From contig JALGPY010000009.1 of the NCBI GenBank assembly GCA_023055425.1, positions 17,735,775 through 17,799,774 of the forward strand: a stretch of DNA of 64,000 nucleotides, read 5' to 3'. This stretch comes from Linanthus parryae (lineage: Eukaryota > Streptophyta > Magnoliopsida > Ericales > Polemoniaceae). Both the position numbers and the translations under genes were made by a program. This document shows, piece after piece, positions 1-12,019 of the stretch. Positions within the stretch are counted from its first letter, which is position 1. Each line of letters begins with the position of its first letter. The notes under the pieces were generated by a model. It was not told where the DNA came from. It did not search any database and saw only the letters and a list, made by a program, of their open reading frames with translations.

Positions 1-1
1 T

Positions 2-1550
2 GGTGAAAAAGGAAAAGAAAAGGCTGTAGAGGTTGAACAAGAGAAAAGCACTGGCAAAGAACTGCAGTTCTATTTAGAAAAGCCTAAATCCCCTGGTAAG
101 AAACTTTCCAACAAGTGGTTTACTTCTCAAACTGCTAGAGGTCGGTGGTTAGATGGTTTTGCCTCTAGACCAGTAGCCTATTGTAGCATGGTTAGTGTTA
201 ACATGATGAAAACCATGAACCTGGTGTGTGTTAAGAGGCTGAAGAAAAGCTCTCTTTGGAAAGTTCTGAACCCTCCTAAAGTTGCCTACCCTAGGCTCAC
301 TAGGCTTTTCTATCTGAATATGATGCAACTCAAAACACCTGTTAACCTAGTGATTCAATCCCAAAGTAGCTGGGTGTACAATGGAGTTAGATCACTCTGA
401 GTTTGCCGATGTCTTAGGATGCCCAAAGAGATACAACACTGAAAAGTATCCCAAAAACGTTGAAGCTTTGAAACTGGCTAAGGAAGAACTCTTTCTACAT
501 GATGTCTCTACCTCCTCTAAACAGTTAACACACTTTGTGCTAACTATTGAGCCAAAGTCGTGTTCACAATCTTAATGAGGTGTGTAGTGCCTAGGGAGAA
601 TTCAAAAGAGTTTCTATGACAGGGTACTATATTTGATTTAATTGATCATGCATGGATATGATATTGATCTTCCAACAATTGTGATGAAACACATGCTCTA
701 CTCCCAGACCAAAGAAAGAAAGCACCATTTTCCTTATGCTAATCTGCTTTCTGCTTTCTTACATCACCTTGACCTTCGTACTGACAGAGAAGAAACCATT
801 ACCACTGGTTTTGGGATGCCTGATGAGAAAGCATTTGAGAGTTTTGGTGTTATGAAAGCCATTGATGGGATATGGAAGTTATACTCTAATCTGTCTAAGT
901 AGGATTTGCAATCTAAGAAGTTTCCTAAACATAAGGCATTGACCCCTCCATCAAACATACCCTCTCAACCTCAAGACCTCTCAATGTTGGTTCAAAAACT
1001 TGATATTCTTGAGAAGGATATGGATGAGCTGAAGGAAAATCACCATGAGTTTGGCACTGAATTCAAGCAAGTAAAGTATATGGTTGAAAGCATCTTCAAG
1101 AGCGTCACTGTACTTCATGTGGAAGAAGAGGTGTCTCATGCTGCAGAAGGATCAAAGTGGGATGCAGAAGGTTCAACCAAAGATCTGTTCAGGGAGCATA
1201 CAACTCTGGATGAGGCTACAGGGGTGGTGAACAAAGGAAAACAAGCTGTTCAGGAACAGGATAATGAAGAACAGGAACAAGCTGATGCAGAAAATCCAGA
1301 CTCTGGGATACTAATCAAGGATCACAAGAAGAAGAAGAAGAAGAAGAAGAAGAAGAAGAAGAAGAAGAAAGCTGTCATTCCAGAGACAGTGACTGAAGAA
1401 AAACTGTTTGAAGAAACTGGTGATGCTAGTGGTCATGTAGATCAGGAAGAACAAAAAGATGATGAGGATGATGAAGAAGATAGTGGAGAAGAAGATGCTG
1501 AGCCCAAGGGATATGGAGTCCCAACTCCTTACATCTTGCCACTTCTTTAA
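2..1550 (+). pseudogene. Sirevirus envelope-like (post-pol) ORF, broken
   Basis: This is the 3' ORF that Sireviruses carry after pol; it is called envelope-like and its function is unproven. One frame is open from base 2 to 400. Frameshifts follow near 380 and 555, there are stops near 600-640, and the frame reopens at 642-902 and 906-1550. The middle part resembles a domain common in plant retroelement ORFs (motif LGCPKRYNTE). The C-terminal third is predicted coiled coil (KLDILEKDMDELKEN), followed by a lysine run from an (AAG)n tract and an acidic tail. The homologous ORF in copy 2 also has stops, so neither copy should make a full protein. Family call is moderate; the broken state is seen directly. 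Confidence 0.65.
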
Positions 1551-1671
1551 TTCTTTTTCAAGGCCTTGAATCTCTATTTAAAGTCTTAAAATATCTATCT
1601 TTTCAAAAACTTATTTGCTCAGTTTTCCAAACATTGATCCAGCATTTTCTCATTATATTTTTATGAAAGTC

Positions 1672-1683
1672 AAAAAGGGGGAG
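1672..1683 (+). other. Upstream polypurine tract of Sirevirus copy 1
   Basis: An A5G5AG tract lies about 240 bp before the LTR. Sireviruses commonly carry several such tracts, and a matching one occurs in copy 2 near 62173. Confidence 0.55.
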
Positions 1684-1908
1684 AAATTTAGGTGTTTATC
1701 TGTTTACTTTAATTGATTTATATCTGGCTTAGAGATTTGTTTTAGATCAATAGGGTTTGCTAGACATTGTTGTTTTAAATTGTTCAAATAAGTTTGATTA
1801 GTTGGATATCTCGTGTTACAGTTTATTATCAAGAATTCTGCTATGCTCTAATGATTATCTTTTGCAGAGAATCAGTTCCCTAAAAGAATTTTGGTTTTGT
1901 CATTCATC

Positions 1909-1919
1909 GAGGGGGAGGT
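1909..1919 (+). other. LTR-proximal polypurine tract of Sirevirus copy 1
   Basis: GAGGGGGAGGT lies directly before the LTR start TGTAAG. It would prime plus-strand DNA synthesis. Confidence 0.65.
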
Positions 1920-3125
1920 TGTAAGTTCATCCTGTTTCAAAGTTTCAAGGCCTTCCAACTGGTTTCAAGGGTTTGAAACAAGAAAAACAGATACAACATG
2001 AACTTATGGGGAGTTTTTGATTTCTTTACAACTCCTGATCTTCTATGTTTGGTTATATGTTACTTCATGATGAAAGACAAATCATTCTAATACTCTAAAC
2101 TATGATTATTCTATTTGTTTGACTCAGTTTTTGCAGGGATATATAGTTTCTTATTTTGCAGGAATGTTTCCTAATCTATTTGAATGCAGGATGGAAATCA
2201 ATCTGTCGAAGTTATTGTGCACTTGATCTGCTGTACCTAAAGCTTTCCAGCCTTCTAACAAGCAAGATCAAGTCAGTATCTTTGAAGATACTGAGCAACT
2301 AGCCGTTGGGAGAGCTGTTACAAGAGTAAAAGACTTGCAGCTGGATTTTTGGAAAGTTTGGTACTGAAGATCCTGCATATCTTCAATTCAAACAAGCTGC
2401 ATAAAAGGAATTTTGAATGAGGAATTTCACAGAAGAACATACAGAGACATTAAAACACGAAAGAGGATTGATAAGCAACCAATAATCATATCAACATCAC
2501 TCAATCTAATCATCTGAAGAACACTGCATTTTCACTGAAGACTTAGTTCTCAATGTTCTTCTATTCTGATCTTCATTGGTATATCATTTAGATGATACTT
2601 CCTATTCTTATTCTCGTGGATTTTTCAAGGTGAACAATAGAGAATTCTTTGTTAATCAGTTAGCTAGAGTAGGTACTAGATAGGTTAGTGAGAGCCACAA
2701 GCTGTAACATAGTAAGGCATCTCTCTGTGCTTGAGATCTAGGGCTTAGCTTTTGATTAATAAGAAATGAGTTGAAAATCCTACAGGGATTAAGTCCCTGA
2801 GATAGAGACATAGGTCCAAGTGGACTAAATTCTATAAATCACTGTTTCTCTTGAATTTACTTTGCTGCACTTTTCTTACCTTATATACTGCTCAAAACAG
2901 GTTTTAGTTCAAGGGCTTGAAACTCATTTCAAGGGCTTGAAAACTATCAGATTTCTCCTTACTTTCAGTTTTGATTCCAAGGACTTGAAACTCATTTCAA
3001 GGCCTTGAAATACTTATTGCACTTCATAAACTTATTTGAAACCACTCTTTTAGCAAAAGTTGTAAAAGTTGCCATACTCTATTCAACCCCCCTTCTAGAG
3101 TATTGATCCAGTTGTCATTCCTACA
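1920..3125 (+). repeat. 3' LTR of Sirevirus copy 1 (about 1.2 kb)
   Basis: The LTR starts TGTAAGTTCA after the polypurine tract and ends near CCTACA at 3125. It carries several copies of the near-palindrome TTCAAGGGCTTGAA (2908, 2928, 2977, 2996 and others), a feature reported for Sirevirus LTRs. The exact right edge is uncertain by about 12 bp because TTACTGTCTTTC after 3125 matches neither the LTR family nor the flanking repeat. Confidence 0.7.
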
Positions 3126-4707
3126 TTACTGTCTTTCACATATCTTTTCTTATTATTCATTCAATAACTTATGTATTTGAACAAAATTTTGTAAGTAAAT
3201 ACTATAAATATCTTTAATATAAACTAATAATATATATACACACAAAATACTCTCATTGGCTCATTTTTCTAAAATCATACTTTATTATAGCAAATTACTA
3301 CAAACATGTATTTCTTACAAAGTATTTAATTTATTTGTTTATTTGTGTAAAATTAATCAACACTAGTTAAATAGTAGAAAAACTAAGTAAATAATAATAA
3401 CAGAATATATATACTACAACTTGACCCCCTACAGTTTCAATAAAAGTCACTAGCAACCCCCAAGTTTTTTAAAACAACTTTCTTAAAAAACACCTAGCCC
3501 CCAAAACATGAATATTCAAATTAATCGACCAAACACAGATTGAAGCATGCAAGACCCGATTTTGACCATTATAATCAACTCACGACGAGATTTAGAGCTT
3601 ACCCAGCCCAAGAGGCGCGAGAAACGGCAAAAAAACGAAGCGGTTCGAGTCGCCAAAAACTTCACCAGAGTGGGAACTCGACGGGGCTTCTCCGGCGGTT
3701 TCTCGGCGCGCCTGAGATCTCCAGTAGCTTAATCAGACTTCCGAGAGGCTAGGTAGATAGGGCACAGAGGGTGGGTGGCTCTGGTTTGGTTGGGCCAGGC
3801 TTCGCCGAAAGCTATGGAGATTCGGCGGAAATGGCCTTCTCCGGCTACTGCTTATGCTTATTGGCCTCTGTTTCTTCTTCTCATGCTGTAAATGGGTTTG
3901 AAACAGATAGGGAAAGATATAGAGACAGAGGTGATGTGAAGTGGAGTTGGTGGTCTCTCGGTGCTTCTTCCCGACGGTGGCAGTGGCGGTGGTGGTGTCC
4001 TTTGGCCACTGCTACTTGCTGTTGATGTTGCTCTGTTATGTGGCAGAGAGAAAGAGAGATAGAGAGGGGGAGAAAGGAAGGGCGGAGAAGGGTGGAGGTG
4101 GCTGTGATGTTCGATGGTGGTGAAGTTGGCGACGGTGGTGATGTGAACGGCGATGATGAAGGTGATGGTGGTGAGTGATGATTGTGATGAAGAGGGTTCT
4201 ATTTATAACAGTTAATTTCTTGAAGAAATTGGCTTTAACAAGTGAATTGGATGGAGACAAGGCGTTGTTCGGTGGTGGTGACAAAAATCTTGCCAAAAAG
4301 AGGAAAATTCAAGTTAAAGATTGTGACGGGAGATAGGTTATGGTGTGGTTGGAGCACCATTCACTAGAGTAATTAGGTGCAATACTCATATCAAATCTCG
4401 CGGTGGTTGCACACGCGTTAATAACTAAAATAAATTGGACTTTTACGTTTTAACTTGTGATTATTAACGTAACGTTTTTTAAAATTTCACCTGAATCTCT
4501 CTATTATAAAATAACACAACAATTTGTCCAATTTTATTTTATCACAACTCAATTATTATTTAGCTCCCGAAATTCTCACGCGAGTTTCTTAACGTATCAA
4601 ATTTTAAATTCTGAATATTTCTCAAATCACTTCTCGCAATAAACTGAAACTGAATTTTCACGGTTTAAATTATATAATTACCCTTACAAAAAATTCAGAG
4701 TATTACA
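3126..4707 (-). repeat. LTR a of the base-layer LTR element (interrupted by the Sirevirus)
   Basis: On the minus strand this LTR starts TGTAATACTC at 4707, directly after a polypurine tract. It runs left until the Sirevirus interrupts it at 3125. It aligns throughout with 34650-36232 and about 45100-46567. No credible coding capacity is present. The histidine-rich minus ORF at 4036-4296 is a translation of a GTGGTGGTGAT-type repeat that recurs in all three LTRs. Confidence 0.8.
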
Positions 4708-5082
4708 CCCTCTCCCCCCTTACAATGAGCTTCGTCCTCGAATCTCGACTCAGAACTAGGGTTTCAGGTCTTAGCGTCACTGCTAGCGTAATAAAGCCTA
4801 GCAGGCTACCAATACAAATGAAATACAAGGTCACTCTATGAGGTACGGTACATAGGATTACTACCCTTGTCCATTCTTAGTTCCTAGCAGGAGACACTTG
4901 GACAAATAACACACATTATCAAGCATCGACATGAGCTTTCCACATACTCAAGTCCGTAAGGAACATGTCACAACACGTGAATAGATAATAGCAACCAGTC
5001 ACATAACATATCTCATGGAGATACATAGATTCAATCCTTACATAGAAATCACAAACCTATGTCAAGAACAATACTAGAGCCC
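4708..5082 (-). mobile_element. Internal domain of base-layer unit 1, polypurine-tract side
   Basis: Read on the minus strand, this ends with the purine tract AAGGGGGGAGAGGG before LTR a. It aligns with 36233-36600 and has no ORF of note. It continues after the Tat insertion at 32947-33098, giving a total internal length near 0.5 kb. Confidence 0.75.
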
Positions 5083-5692
5083 TGTAGATAGTGCATTCCA
5101 GATAGACAGATCATAGCCACGTGGCGATCATCCAGCACACCTAGCTGTGCTCCACACACACTGGATAACCACCCGCGCTGATCCACGTGGGGGCTGCGAG
5201 ACAGGGCCCTCGCATACCACCACACGGGACTTGTAGGGACTTAGTGGTTTGGAGGCTAGAGTAAGTCCTCTCGCGCGCGAGCGACAACCAAGCCCACACG
5301 CGACCTTTAGTAACTGCTTTGAGAGATTTATGGGACGAGCTCCATAAACCCGGTCAACCTCATAAGGGTTCCGATATACGCGGACGAAGTGTGTAACTTT
5401 CCCTGTATACACGGAAGAACGTGTCGTTGTGGTTAAGGTAATTAAGCCGCCATTAATGGGCGCATTAACCCACTACAACGGTCATATTCTCTGCTATATA
5501 TAGATCGTTAACCCTTCCTTACACAGGACGAACCACCTGAACTACGCGGAAGCTCTGCCAAAATTATGTCTCTCTCTCATACAGTTTCCAATACCTTACT
5601 CTCTCCCTACACACAAGTCTACTCTTCTTGTGTTCTTCTTATTCCCTGTCCTTGGTGTATGTTGAATCTTCCATAAAGGATTCTCCCGTACA
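5083..5692 (+). repeat. 5' LTR of the Tat element
   Basis: This is 610 bp, TG...CA, and pairs with 32335-32944. Confidence 0.9.
5494..5503 (+). promoter_or_regulatory. TATA box of the Tat 5' LTR
   Basis: CTATATATAG lies about 190 bp before the LTR end and is also present in the 3' LTR. It is the likely core promoter for genomic RNA. Confidence 0.55.
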
Positions 5693-5695
5693 AAT

Positions 5696-5716
5696 TTGGT
5701 GAACCCGACGTGAAAC
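5696..5716 (+). other. Primer binding site of the Tat element
   Basis: TGGTGAACCCGACGTGAAAC follows the LTR end by a few bases, the normal position for tRNA priming. I did not assign the tRNA. Confidence 0.7.
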
Positions 5717-5734
5717 TTACCACTGCAAGCAGCC

Positions 5735-7195
5735 ATGTCTCACGATGAAGATGTCAGCAACAGATCTCCCTCCACTGAGACAACCTCGAGGGAGGAGACC
5801 CGCCACAATTTCGCGGCAACCGATGGCTCAGATTTGGAGACCCTGAACGCCACCATCCAGAATCAGGCGAAGGCCCTCCAGGCTCAATCTGCACAGATGG
5901 CTCAGATAATGGCCATTTTGGGAAATCTTGCCCCGAATCCGGCATCGGGAGCTGCTGTCTCTCAGGGAGGAGGAATCTCTACCACTCATGGGACAGAGGT
6001 AGTACCTACACCACCCAATCCTAATTCGCAAACCCCACCAGCAATGGTGCAACCACCCTCTGTCATGGGACAAACGGTCCAAATACCGTCCCTTATCTCA
6101 CATATTTCCCAACCGCCAACTGCTGCCTCCAATATATCTTCACAGTATCCCTTGCCTCCTCCGCCGGCACCCCTAGCCCGATCCCGGCATATGTGTCTCC
6201 GCCGGCTGCAACCCTTCCTCCTTCTGTGGGAGGAAGTACACCAGAATGTATGACGCCGTTGCAGCGACGCGTAGAGACCTTCCTGGCCAATCAACCATTT
6301 GCAGACACTATCATTCCGAAGGTCGACAATGCCCCCCCTATCCCGCACGAGATCTATCTGATGCCTAATCCCGCAGGGTATAAGGCCCCTAAGTGGGAAA
6401 ATTTTGAAGATGTTAATGGTAATGCTCACGAGCATGTCATGCGTTTTATTGACGTAATGGGACCATATGGGGCTGACCCCAACTTGCTGATGCGCGAATT
6501 CCCAAAATCTTTGGGGAACGTGGCCTACAAATGGTATAGAACGTTGGAGGCCGTATCTGTCAAGTCTTGGTACGACATGGTTCAGAGGTCTTACACAAAG
6601 TTATTCCAGATGGAGGAGAAGGTTACAATGATACATCTCTCACGTATGTATTAGAAGCGCGATGAGGATGGTGTCACCTTCATCAAGAAGTTCAGGGCCA
6701 AATCGTTACAGTGAAGAGATGAGGTGCTCGAAGGCAGGCGCATGGAGATATGCCTACAAGGCATGCGAGATGAGTACAAAGGTATGCTTACAAACTCCTA
6801 CTTTTTCGAAGTTGATTGAATGTACTAAGAAAATATAGCCTATAGTGGAAAGGCAAAAGAAGAAGCACGCCCCTGAGCGATCTCCAGGGGGTCCCACTTT
6901 CAAGATTAGGAGGTTTAGTTACAAAAGGGGGCGCGAAGCTGAGGTCAACACAGTTTTGCCACCCAAGCAACCCAGGGTCGCGACCTCAGATGTGCCGCCT
7001 CTACCATGTTCGCTAGAGGAGGTGATTGATATATGCAAACAGTGGCGTAAAGACGGGGTTTTTCCTCCGATCGAAAGAATACCCTCTAAGGAGATGATGA
7101 GGGACCCGAAGTGGTGTGAGTGCCATGGAAAGATTATGCATCCCACATCTGACTGCAAGAAGCTTAGGCATCTTGTGAGTCGAAAAATGAAATAA
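5735..7195 (+). pseudogene. gag: Tat element gag, degenerate
   Basis: The start ATG lies 42 bp after the LTR (GCAGCCATGTCTC). The N-terminus is rich in Q, P and S. After a frameshift near 6190 comes a Ty3 gag-like core with PNPAGYKAPKWENFED and NVAYKWYRTLE. In-frame stops follow at about 6652 and 6710. Farther on (6845-7195) is a basic stretch and a knuckle-like CECHGKIMHPTSDC segment that matches the position of nucleocapsid. The product would have been the structural coat protein of the retroelement particle. Several stops and at least one frameshift mean this copy is dead. The family is known; the domain call is by eye. Confidence 0.7.
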
Positions 7196-7372
7196 GGGGA
7201 GTTAATTGTCAATGATCAGAGGCAGGATGTGCGCAACAACCCGCTGTCGGCCCATGCAGAGCAAGAGTCAAAAGACAAAGAGGTAGCCATGATTGCAATC
7301 ATGGACCTTGAAGAGATTGCATAAGATGCTCTTCCCATCATTGCTGAAATCCATGACGAGGAAGATTACAGC

Positions 7373-8305
7373 ATGGACAATGAGGATGAGCGTGCTGACA
7401 GGATGAAGGGGTCGCACGGGTTCAGAAAATTCTTTGATGAGATGAACTTTTCGGAGAAATTCCGGAAAGAGATGACAAAAGCGATTATGAGGGTAGCAGA
7501 AGACTTCGAAGAAGACATCGTAGTCTCCAATGGAAAATTTGTTAGGGCGTCTCGCTCTGCGGAGAAGATAATGACTTTCTCCGCAAATGACAAGAAGACG
7601 GATTCGAGTCATCAGAAGCCCTTGTATGTAACAGCGGTGATCAACGACGTCGAATTCAAGAGGGCATTTGTCGATGGAGGAGCATCCGTCAATGTGGTTT
7701 TGCTCAATACTCTAAAGTTGGAAGGAATCCCAAAGAAGAAGATTGTCATGCGCCCGTCCCCGCTGAAGGGATTCAGAAGTGATTCCAGGATGACGATGGG
7801 CTGGATTCGTCTGGGTATCCAGATAGGAAAGATCAAGTTTTCGGCCAAGTTCTACGTCATTGATGCAAATACCACGTGTCACAAGATCATAGGACGAGCT
7901 TGGATTCACCGCTTCGACGCAATTCCCTCAACAGCTCACCAAGTGATGAAGGCCATTTGGAATGGCAGGGTAGTTGAGATACCGGCTTCGGTAAACCCCT
8001 TCAATTTGAACGAAGCACATCTCACTGAAGCACTATGGTTCACTGAAATGGCGGATGAGCAAATGTCGGGGCCATTTAACCCGAATCCTTTGCCTCGGTG
8101 GGAAGACATCAAGGATCAGTCACCAGCAGGAGTAATGGTGACGAGAGAGGATGCCAAGGAAAAGGTGTCCTTACGCGAAGAAGCATCGCAAGTCTCCTAC
8201 CAGAGGAAGAATGTGTACACTTTGAAAAGGGTGGTAAAACATGACCATAAGGGCAAGGAGATAGAGAGCTTCTACTCCAACGGAAAGAAATGCTACCGCA
8301 TATGA
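7373..8305 (+). pseudogene. Tat element protease region
   Basis: This frame continues the one of 6845-7195 through stops at about 7193 and 7322. It contains a retropepsin-like active-site motif, AFVDGGASVNVV (residues about 98-109 of this ORF), where the usual D-S/T-G appears as D-G-G. It also contains the second conserved block YVIDANTTCHKIIGRAW. The enzyme would process the Gag-Pol polyprotein. A stop at 8303-8305 separates it from reverse transcriptase. Confidence 0.7.
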
Positions 8306-8380
8306 AGGTGTGCGGGGGTACCCCCATCTGATCATGGGGATATCCCTGGGAAAATCAGTCAAATCGAACAAGGCCCCGAG

Positions 8381-9505
8381 GTGGACAAGCCGAAGTCAAA
8401 AGTTTTGGAAGAAAAATTGAAAGAAGCACCTGAGTGCATGGAAGACAAGCTGAGGCCCCAGAAGCAGGAACTGAAAGAAGTGTTCCGCCCAAGCGAAGAA
8501 AAGAAGAGGCATGTTTTTCTGAGCGCAGACCTCACAAGCGATGAGGAAGCAAGGTTGCTGCAATTACTGACAGAGTATAAGGATGTGTTTGCTTGGGAGT
8601 ATGATGAGATGCCTGGTCTGGACACGAGCGTGACGATGCACAGATTGGATGTTGTCCCGGGATCTAAACCAGTAAAGCAAAGTGCGATAAATTTCAGGCC
8701 TGAAATAAACGTGAAGATCAAGCAAGAAATTGTCAAGTTATTGACTGCCAAGTTCATTGAGCCGAATCATCATCCCACTTGGTTGGCCAACATCGTGCCT
8801 GTGGTAAAGAAGAATGGGCAACTTCGCATCTGCGTGGACTTCAAGGACCTCAACCGCTTCTGCCCAAAGGACGACTTCCCGTTGCCCAACATCGATTTGC
8901 TCATCGATTCTACTGCAGGGCACCGGATGTTCAGCATCATGGATGGCTTCAGTGGGTATAACCAAATCAATATGGACCCTAAAGATGCACGGAAAACCGC
9001 GTTCATTACGCCGTTGGGAGTCTTTAACTATACAGTTATGCCCTTTGGACTCAAAAATGCGGGCGTGACTTATCAGCGAGCAATGATGGATCTATTTCAT
9101 GACATGATGCATCAGGAAGTAGAATTCTATGTTGATGATCTGGTTGTCAAGTCCAAGGAGGAAGCGGACCATCTGGGGGACCTATGGAAAGTGTTCGAAA
9201 GATGCAGGTGTTTCCAACTAAAGATGAACCCCATGAAATTCGCAATCGGAGTAACTTTGGGGAAGTTTTTAGGATGCGTGATACATCGCCAAGGAATCGA
9301 GCCTGACCCCGTGAAGGTATCGGCTATCTCCAGCATGACGGCTCCGCATAATCAGAGCACTCTTAAGACGTTCCTAGGGAAATTATCTTGCCTGCGGAGA
9401 TTCATTCCAGCAATTGCAGAAATAACCTTTTTTTTGGCGATCTCCTCAAAAAGAATGTTGTATACAATTGGACTGAGGAGCACGAAGCCGCATTTGGGAG
9501 ACTGA
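8381..9505 (+). pseudogene. Tat element reverse transcriptase
   Basis: All main reverse transcriptase blocks are visible: the LNRFCPKDDFPLPNID block, MDGFSGYNQI, the MPFGLKNAG block and the catalytic YVDDLVVKS. The order and wording match Ty3/Tat polymerases. The fingers-palm region is uninterrupted here. The frame is lost at a run of eight T near 9428, after which the connection and RNase H sequence continues in another frame. Confidence 0.85.
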
Positions 9506-10351
9506 AGGACCTGCTAACGTCACCAAGAGTAATGATTTCACCACAGCTTGGATCGCCACTTTTGTTGTACCTGACATCGACGAAGAAGTCTATAGGGGCG
9601 CTTTTAGCAATATGAAGGGCAGGAAAGGCCGATCTATTATATTTCTCTCATAGTACAGCCGGCCGAGTCAAGGTGCACAGACATCGAACGCCATTGTCTT
9701 GCTTTATTCTTTGTGGTAGAAAAGTTAAGGCATTATTTCGCCTCGCACAAAGTTGTGGTGATTACAAAGAGCGACCCCATAAGGTATCTCTTGAGTCACA
9801 CTTCTCCCTGCGGAAGATTGGAAAAATGGTACATGACTATCTCGCAATATGATATTACGTGTGTTTGACCGCGAGCAATCAAATCGCAAGCAGTGGCAGA
9901 TCTTTTGGCACAGTTCCCGGATAGCAGCTACGAACCCATGATCGAGGAGGAACTAGAGGGGCCTGAAATTTATGTAGTTGAGTCGCCATATTGGAAGCTT
10001 CACTTTGATGGATCATCAACAAGGAAAGGTGGCGGAATTGGAATTGTTTTGACTAAACCAGATGGGGAAGTTATCCAAATGTCCACCAAGTTAGATTTTC
10101 CAGTGACCAACAATGAAGCGGAGTATGAGGCCCTCATCGCGGGACTTCGCGCGGCCAGGTCCCTAGAAGTGAGCAATCTGACGGTCATGGGAGATTCTAA
10201 GTTAATTGTCAAACCAGCTTCAGGTGAGTATGGGCTGAAGGAGGTAATCTATTACCTTATCGGACCTTGGTGCAAAAACTGGTACAGCAATTTTGTGATG
10301 TCAAGTACGAGCACACGCCTAGGGCTGATAATCGGCATGCCGATGCTTTAG
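9388..10351 (+). pseudogene. Tat element RNase H plus second (archaeal-type) RNase H
   Basis: The first part (to 9615, then broken by stops near 9613 and 9869) reads as the Ty3 RNase H tether with LLLYLTSTKKSIGALLA. From 9893 a second RNase H domain follows, with acidic residues in LHFDGSS, NNEAEYEALIAG and MGDSKLIV. An additional archaeal-type RNase H in this position is a hallmark of the Tat lineage. The frame slips again near 10255, just before the domain's end. Confidence 0.78.
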
Positions 10352-12019
10352 CCACTTTGGGATCTAAGGTTAGTACAGAAAAATGCCCTGCGAGAATCCT
10401 GATCGAAGTCCGAACAACTACGGCTTTGACAGAGGAGGCATGCGAGGATGAATCCGTGGACGATGAAGATTGGAGAAAACCAATACTGCGTGCAATTGCT
10501 GAGGGCACAAGCAAAGAAAACTGGGCATCCACTAAAGGGTACTGCATACACGAGAACTCCCTCTACTACAAAGGTCCGGGAGGAATACTCATGCGGTGCG
10601 TTTCGCAGCAGGAGGGGCAAACATTATTGGAAAATATTCGCCAACACTCCTGCGGGGAAAGTGAAGTATCGATTTACCGAAAAGCTCAAAGATATGGGAT
10701 TCATTGGCCAGATATGTCCACAGTTGCTACAATCATTCAAGGAAATTGTGAAAGCTGCACATTAGTCAAAGACTCTTTGGAAATTACTCTGGTTGACGAT
10801 GACACAGATTGGAGAAATCCACTCTTAATCTTCCTGACAGAAGGAATCGAGCCCGATCAAAGAAAGGAAGCCGAGAAACTTAAAAGAAAAGCGGCCCGAT
10901 ATGTGGTGCAGGAAAACATACCCTGACGAAGGGGCCATGAGGGTAATCTGCTCAGATGCCTAGATAGCCAAGAATCGCAATAGGTTATGGATTTATCTCA
11001 CCAAGTGGAGCATCAGGGGGGTGCGAAACTATGCAGACAACTCCTCACAGTTGGTTACTTCTGTCCAACAATGGAAGAAGCTTGTCGCACCAAGGTAAAA
11101 AGATGTCAGGAATGTCAATTCAAGGGCAACCTCGTGCATGCTCCTGCTGGAGATTTACATGCACTAGTAACACCGTGGCCATTTCATATTTGGGCTCTAC
11201 ATTTTATCGGTCCCATTCGACCGGCGTCGCACGGGAACCAGTTCATCTTGACTGCGATGGAGCTGTTTACCAAGTGGGTGGAGGGAGTACCACTCAAAAC
11301 AGCAAATGCGCTCGCAGTGGTCAATTTTGTTCAAGAAAACATCATATACCAGTTCGGAATCCCCAACACAATCCTCTCGGATAATGGAACCCCTTTTGTA
11401 AATCGCCAGGTGGTCGCGAAGCTGGCGGAATACAACATAAGGCAAGTTTGCTCCACGCCTTACTATCCAAAAGGGAATGGTCAAACAGAAGCAACTAACA
11501 AGACGCTGCTAAGTATTTTGAGTAAGATGGTCGCAGATGATCACAAAAAGTGGTCATATTCCTTAAATTTGGCTTTGTGGGCATATCACACTTCGCCCCG
11601 GACCCCCACAAGAGTTTCTCCGTTTCTTCTATGCTATGGAGCTGAAGCCGTCGTACCAGCAGAAGTCAAGGGTCAACTCTGCAAGGATAGCCTTTCATGC
11701 CTTGTATGAAAATCAACGTGATCATGACATGATTCTGTTGGAAGAGAAGCGTGAACAAGCTAAGAGGGCTAACAAGAGATATAAGGAAAGGATTGCTCGC
11801 GCGTACAATAAAACAGTTCAACACCGAGACTTGGTTTTACGAGCTCCATATCATTGCATGCGGGAAGCAGCTCATCCAAAGTTTGCAGCTAACTGGGAAG
11901 GACCGTTCGAAGTTAAAGAAGTCTTTGACAGCGGTTACTGCACGATTCAGAGACTCCATGGGACTGCAACAAACTCAAGCCTAATCAATATGCGATGGAT
12001 CAAAAAGTATTATCCTTAG
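10267..12019 (+). pseudogene. Tat element integrase
   Basis: The region from 10267 holds the end of RNase H and the linker. From 10987 comes the zinc-binding H-H-C-C region (VEHQGG ... KRCQECQ), then the catalytic core with LSDNGTPF and NGQTEATNK. The usual first aspartate (WG-D-I/F-IGP) reads WALHFIGP, so a catalytic Asp is replaced by His. A frameshift lies near 11650, after which the C-terminal part (11636-12019, MRWIKKYYP end) follows. Stops are also present near 10924. The enzyme would insert element DNA into the genome; this copy cannot. Confidence 0.82.

Larger units (their letters stand above)
1..3125 (+). mobile_element. 3' part of a Sirevirus-type Ty1/copia retrotransposon (copy 1)
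   Basis: The window opens inside the envelope-like ORF of a Sirevirus-lineage element. That ORF is followed by two polypurine tracts and a 3' LTR. The gag-pol part and 5' LTR lie outside the window. The assignment rests on a post-pol coiled-coil ORF, repeated GGGGGAG tracts before an LTR starting TGTAAG, and an LTR end rich in CCCCCCTTCTAGAG, all typical of Sireviruses. About 1.95 kb matches the second Sirevirus copy (about 60490-62527). The element is inserted in an LTR of the base family: homology to that LTR (compare 34650 onward) resumes a few bases after 3125. Confidence 0.8.

Noticed and set aside
1..3125. Endogenous pararetrovirus or true retroviral envelope
   Set aside because: The protein lacks any clear envelope features such as a signal peptide or a convincing fusion region. 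The layout and LTR are those of Sirevirus retrotransposons.
4036..4296. Histidine-rich minus-strand ORF, also at 35483-35809 and 45812-46144
   Set aside because: Translation of a GTGGTGGTGAT-type repeat in the base-layer LTRs. Frame and ends are not conserved across the three copies.
5128..5412. Minus ORF in the Tat LTR
   Set aside because: LTR sequence. The paired LTR does not keep the ORF.
5754..6435. Minus-strand ORFs opposite Tat gag
   Set aside because: Shadows of the gag frame in GC-richer sequence, with no introns or recognisable domains, unlike the spliced antisense gene.
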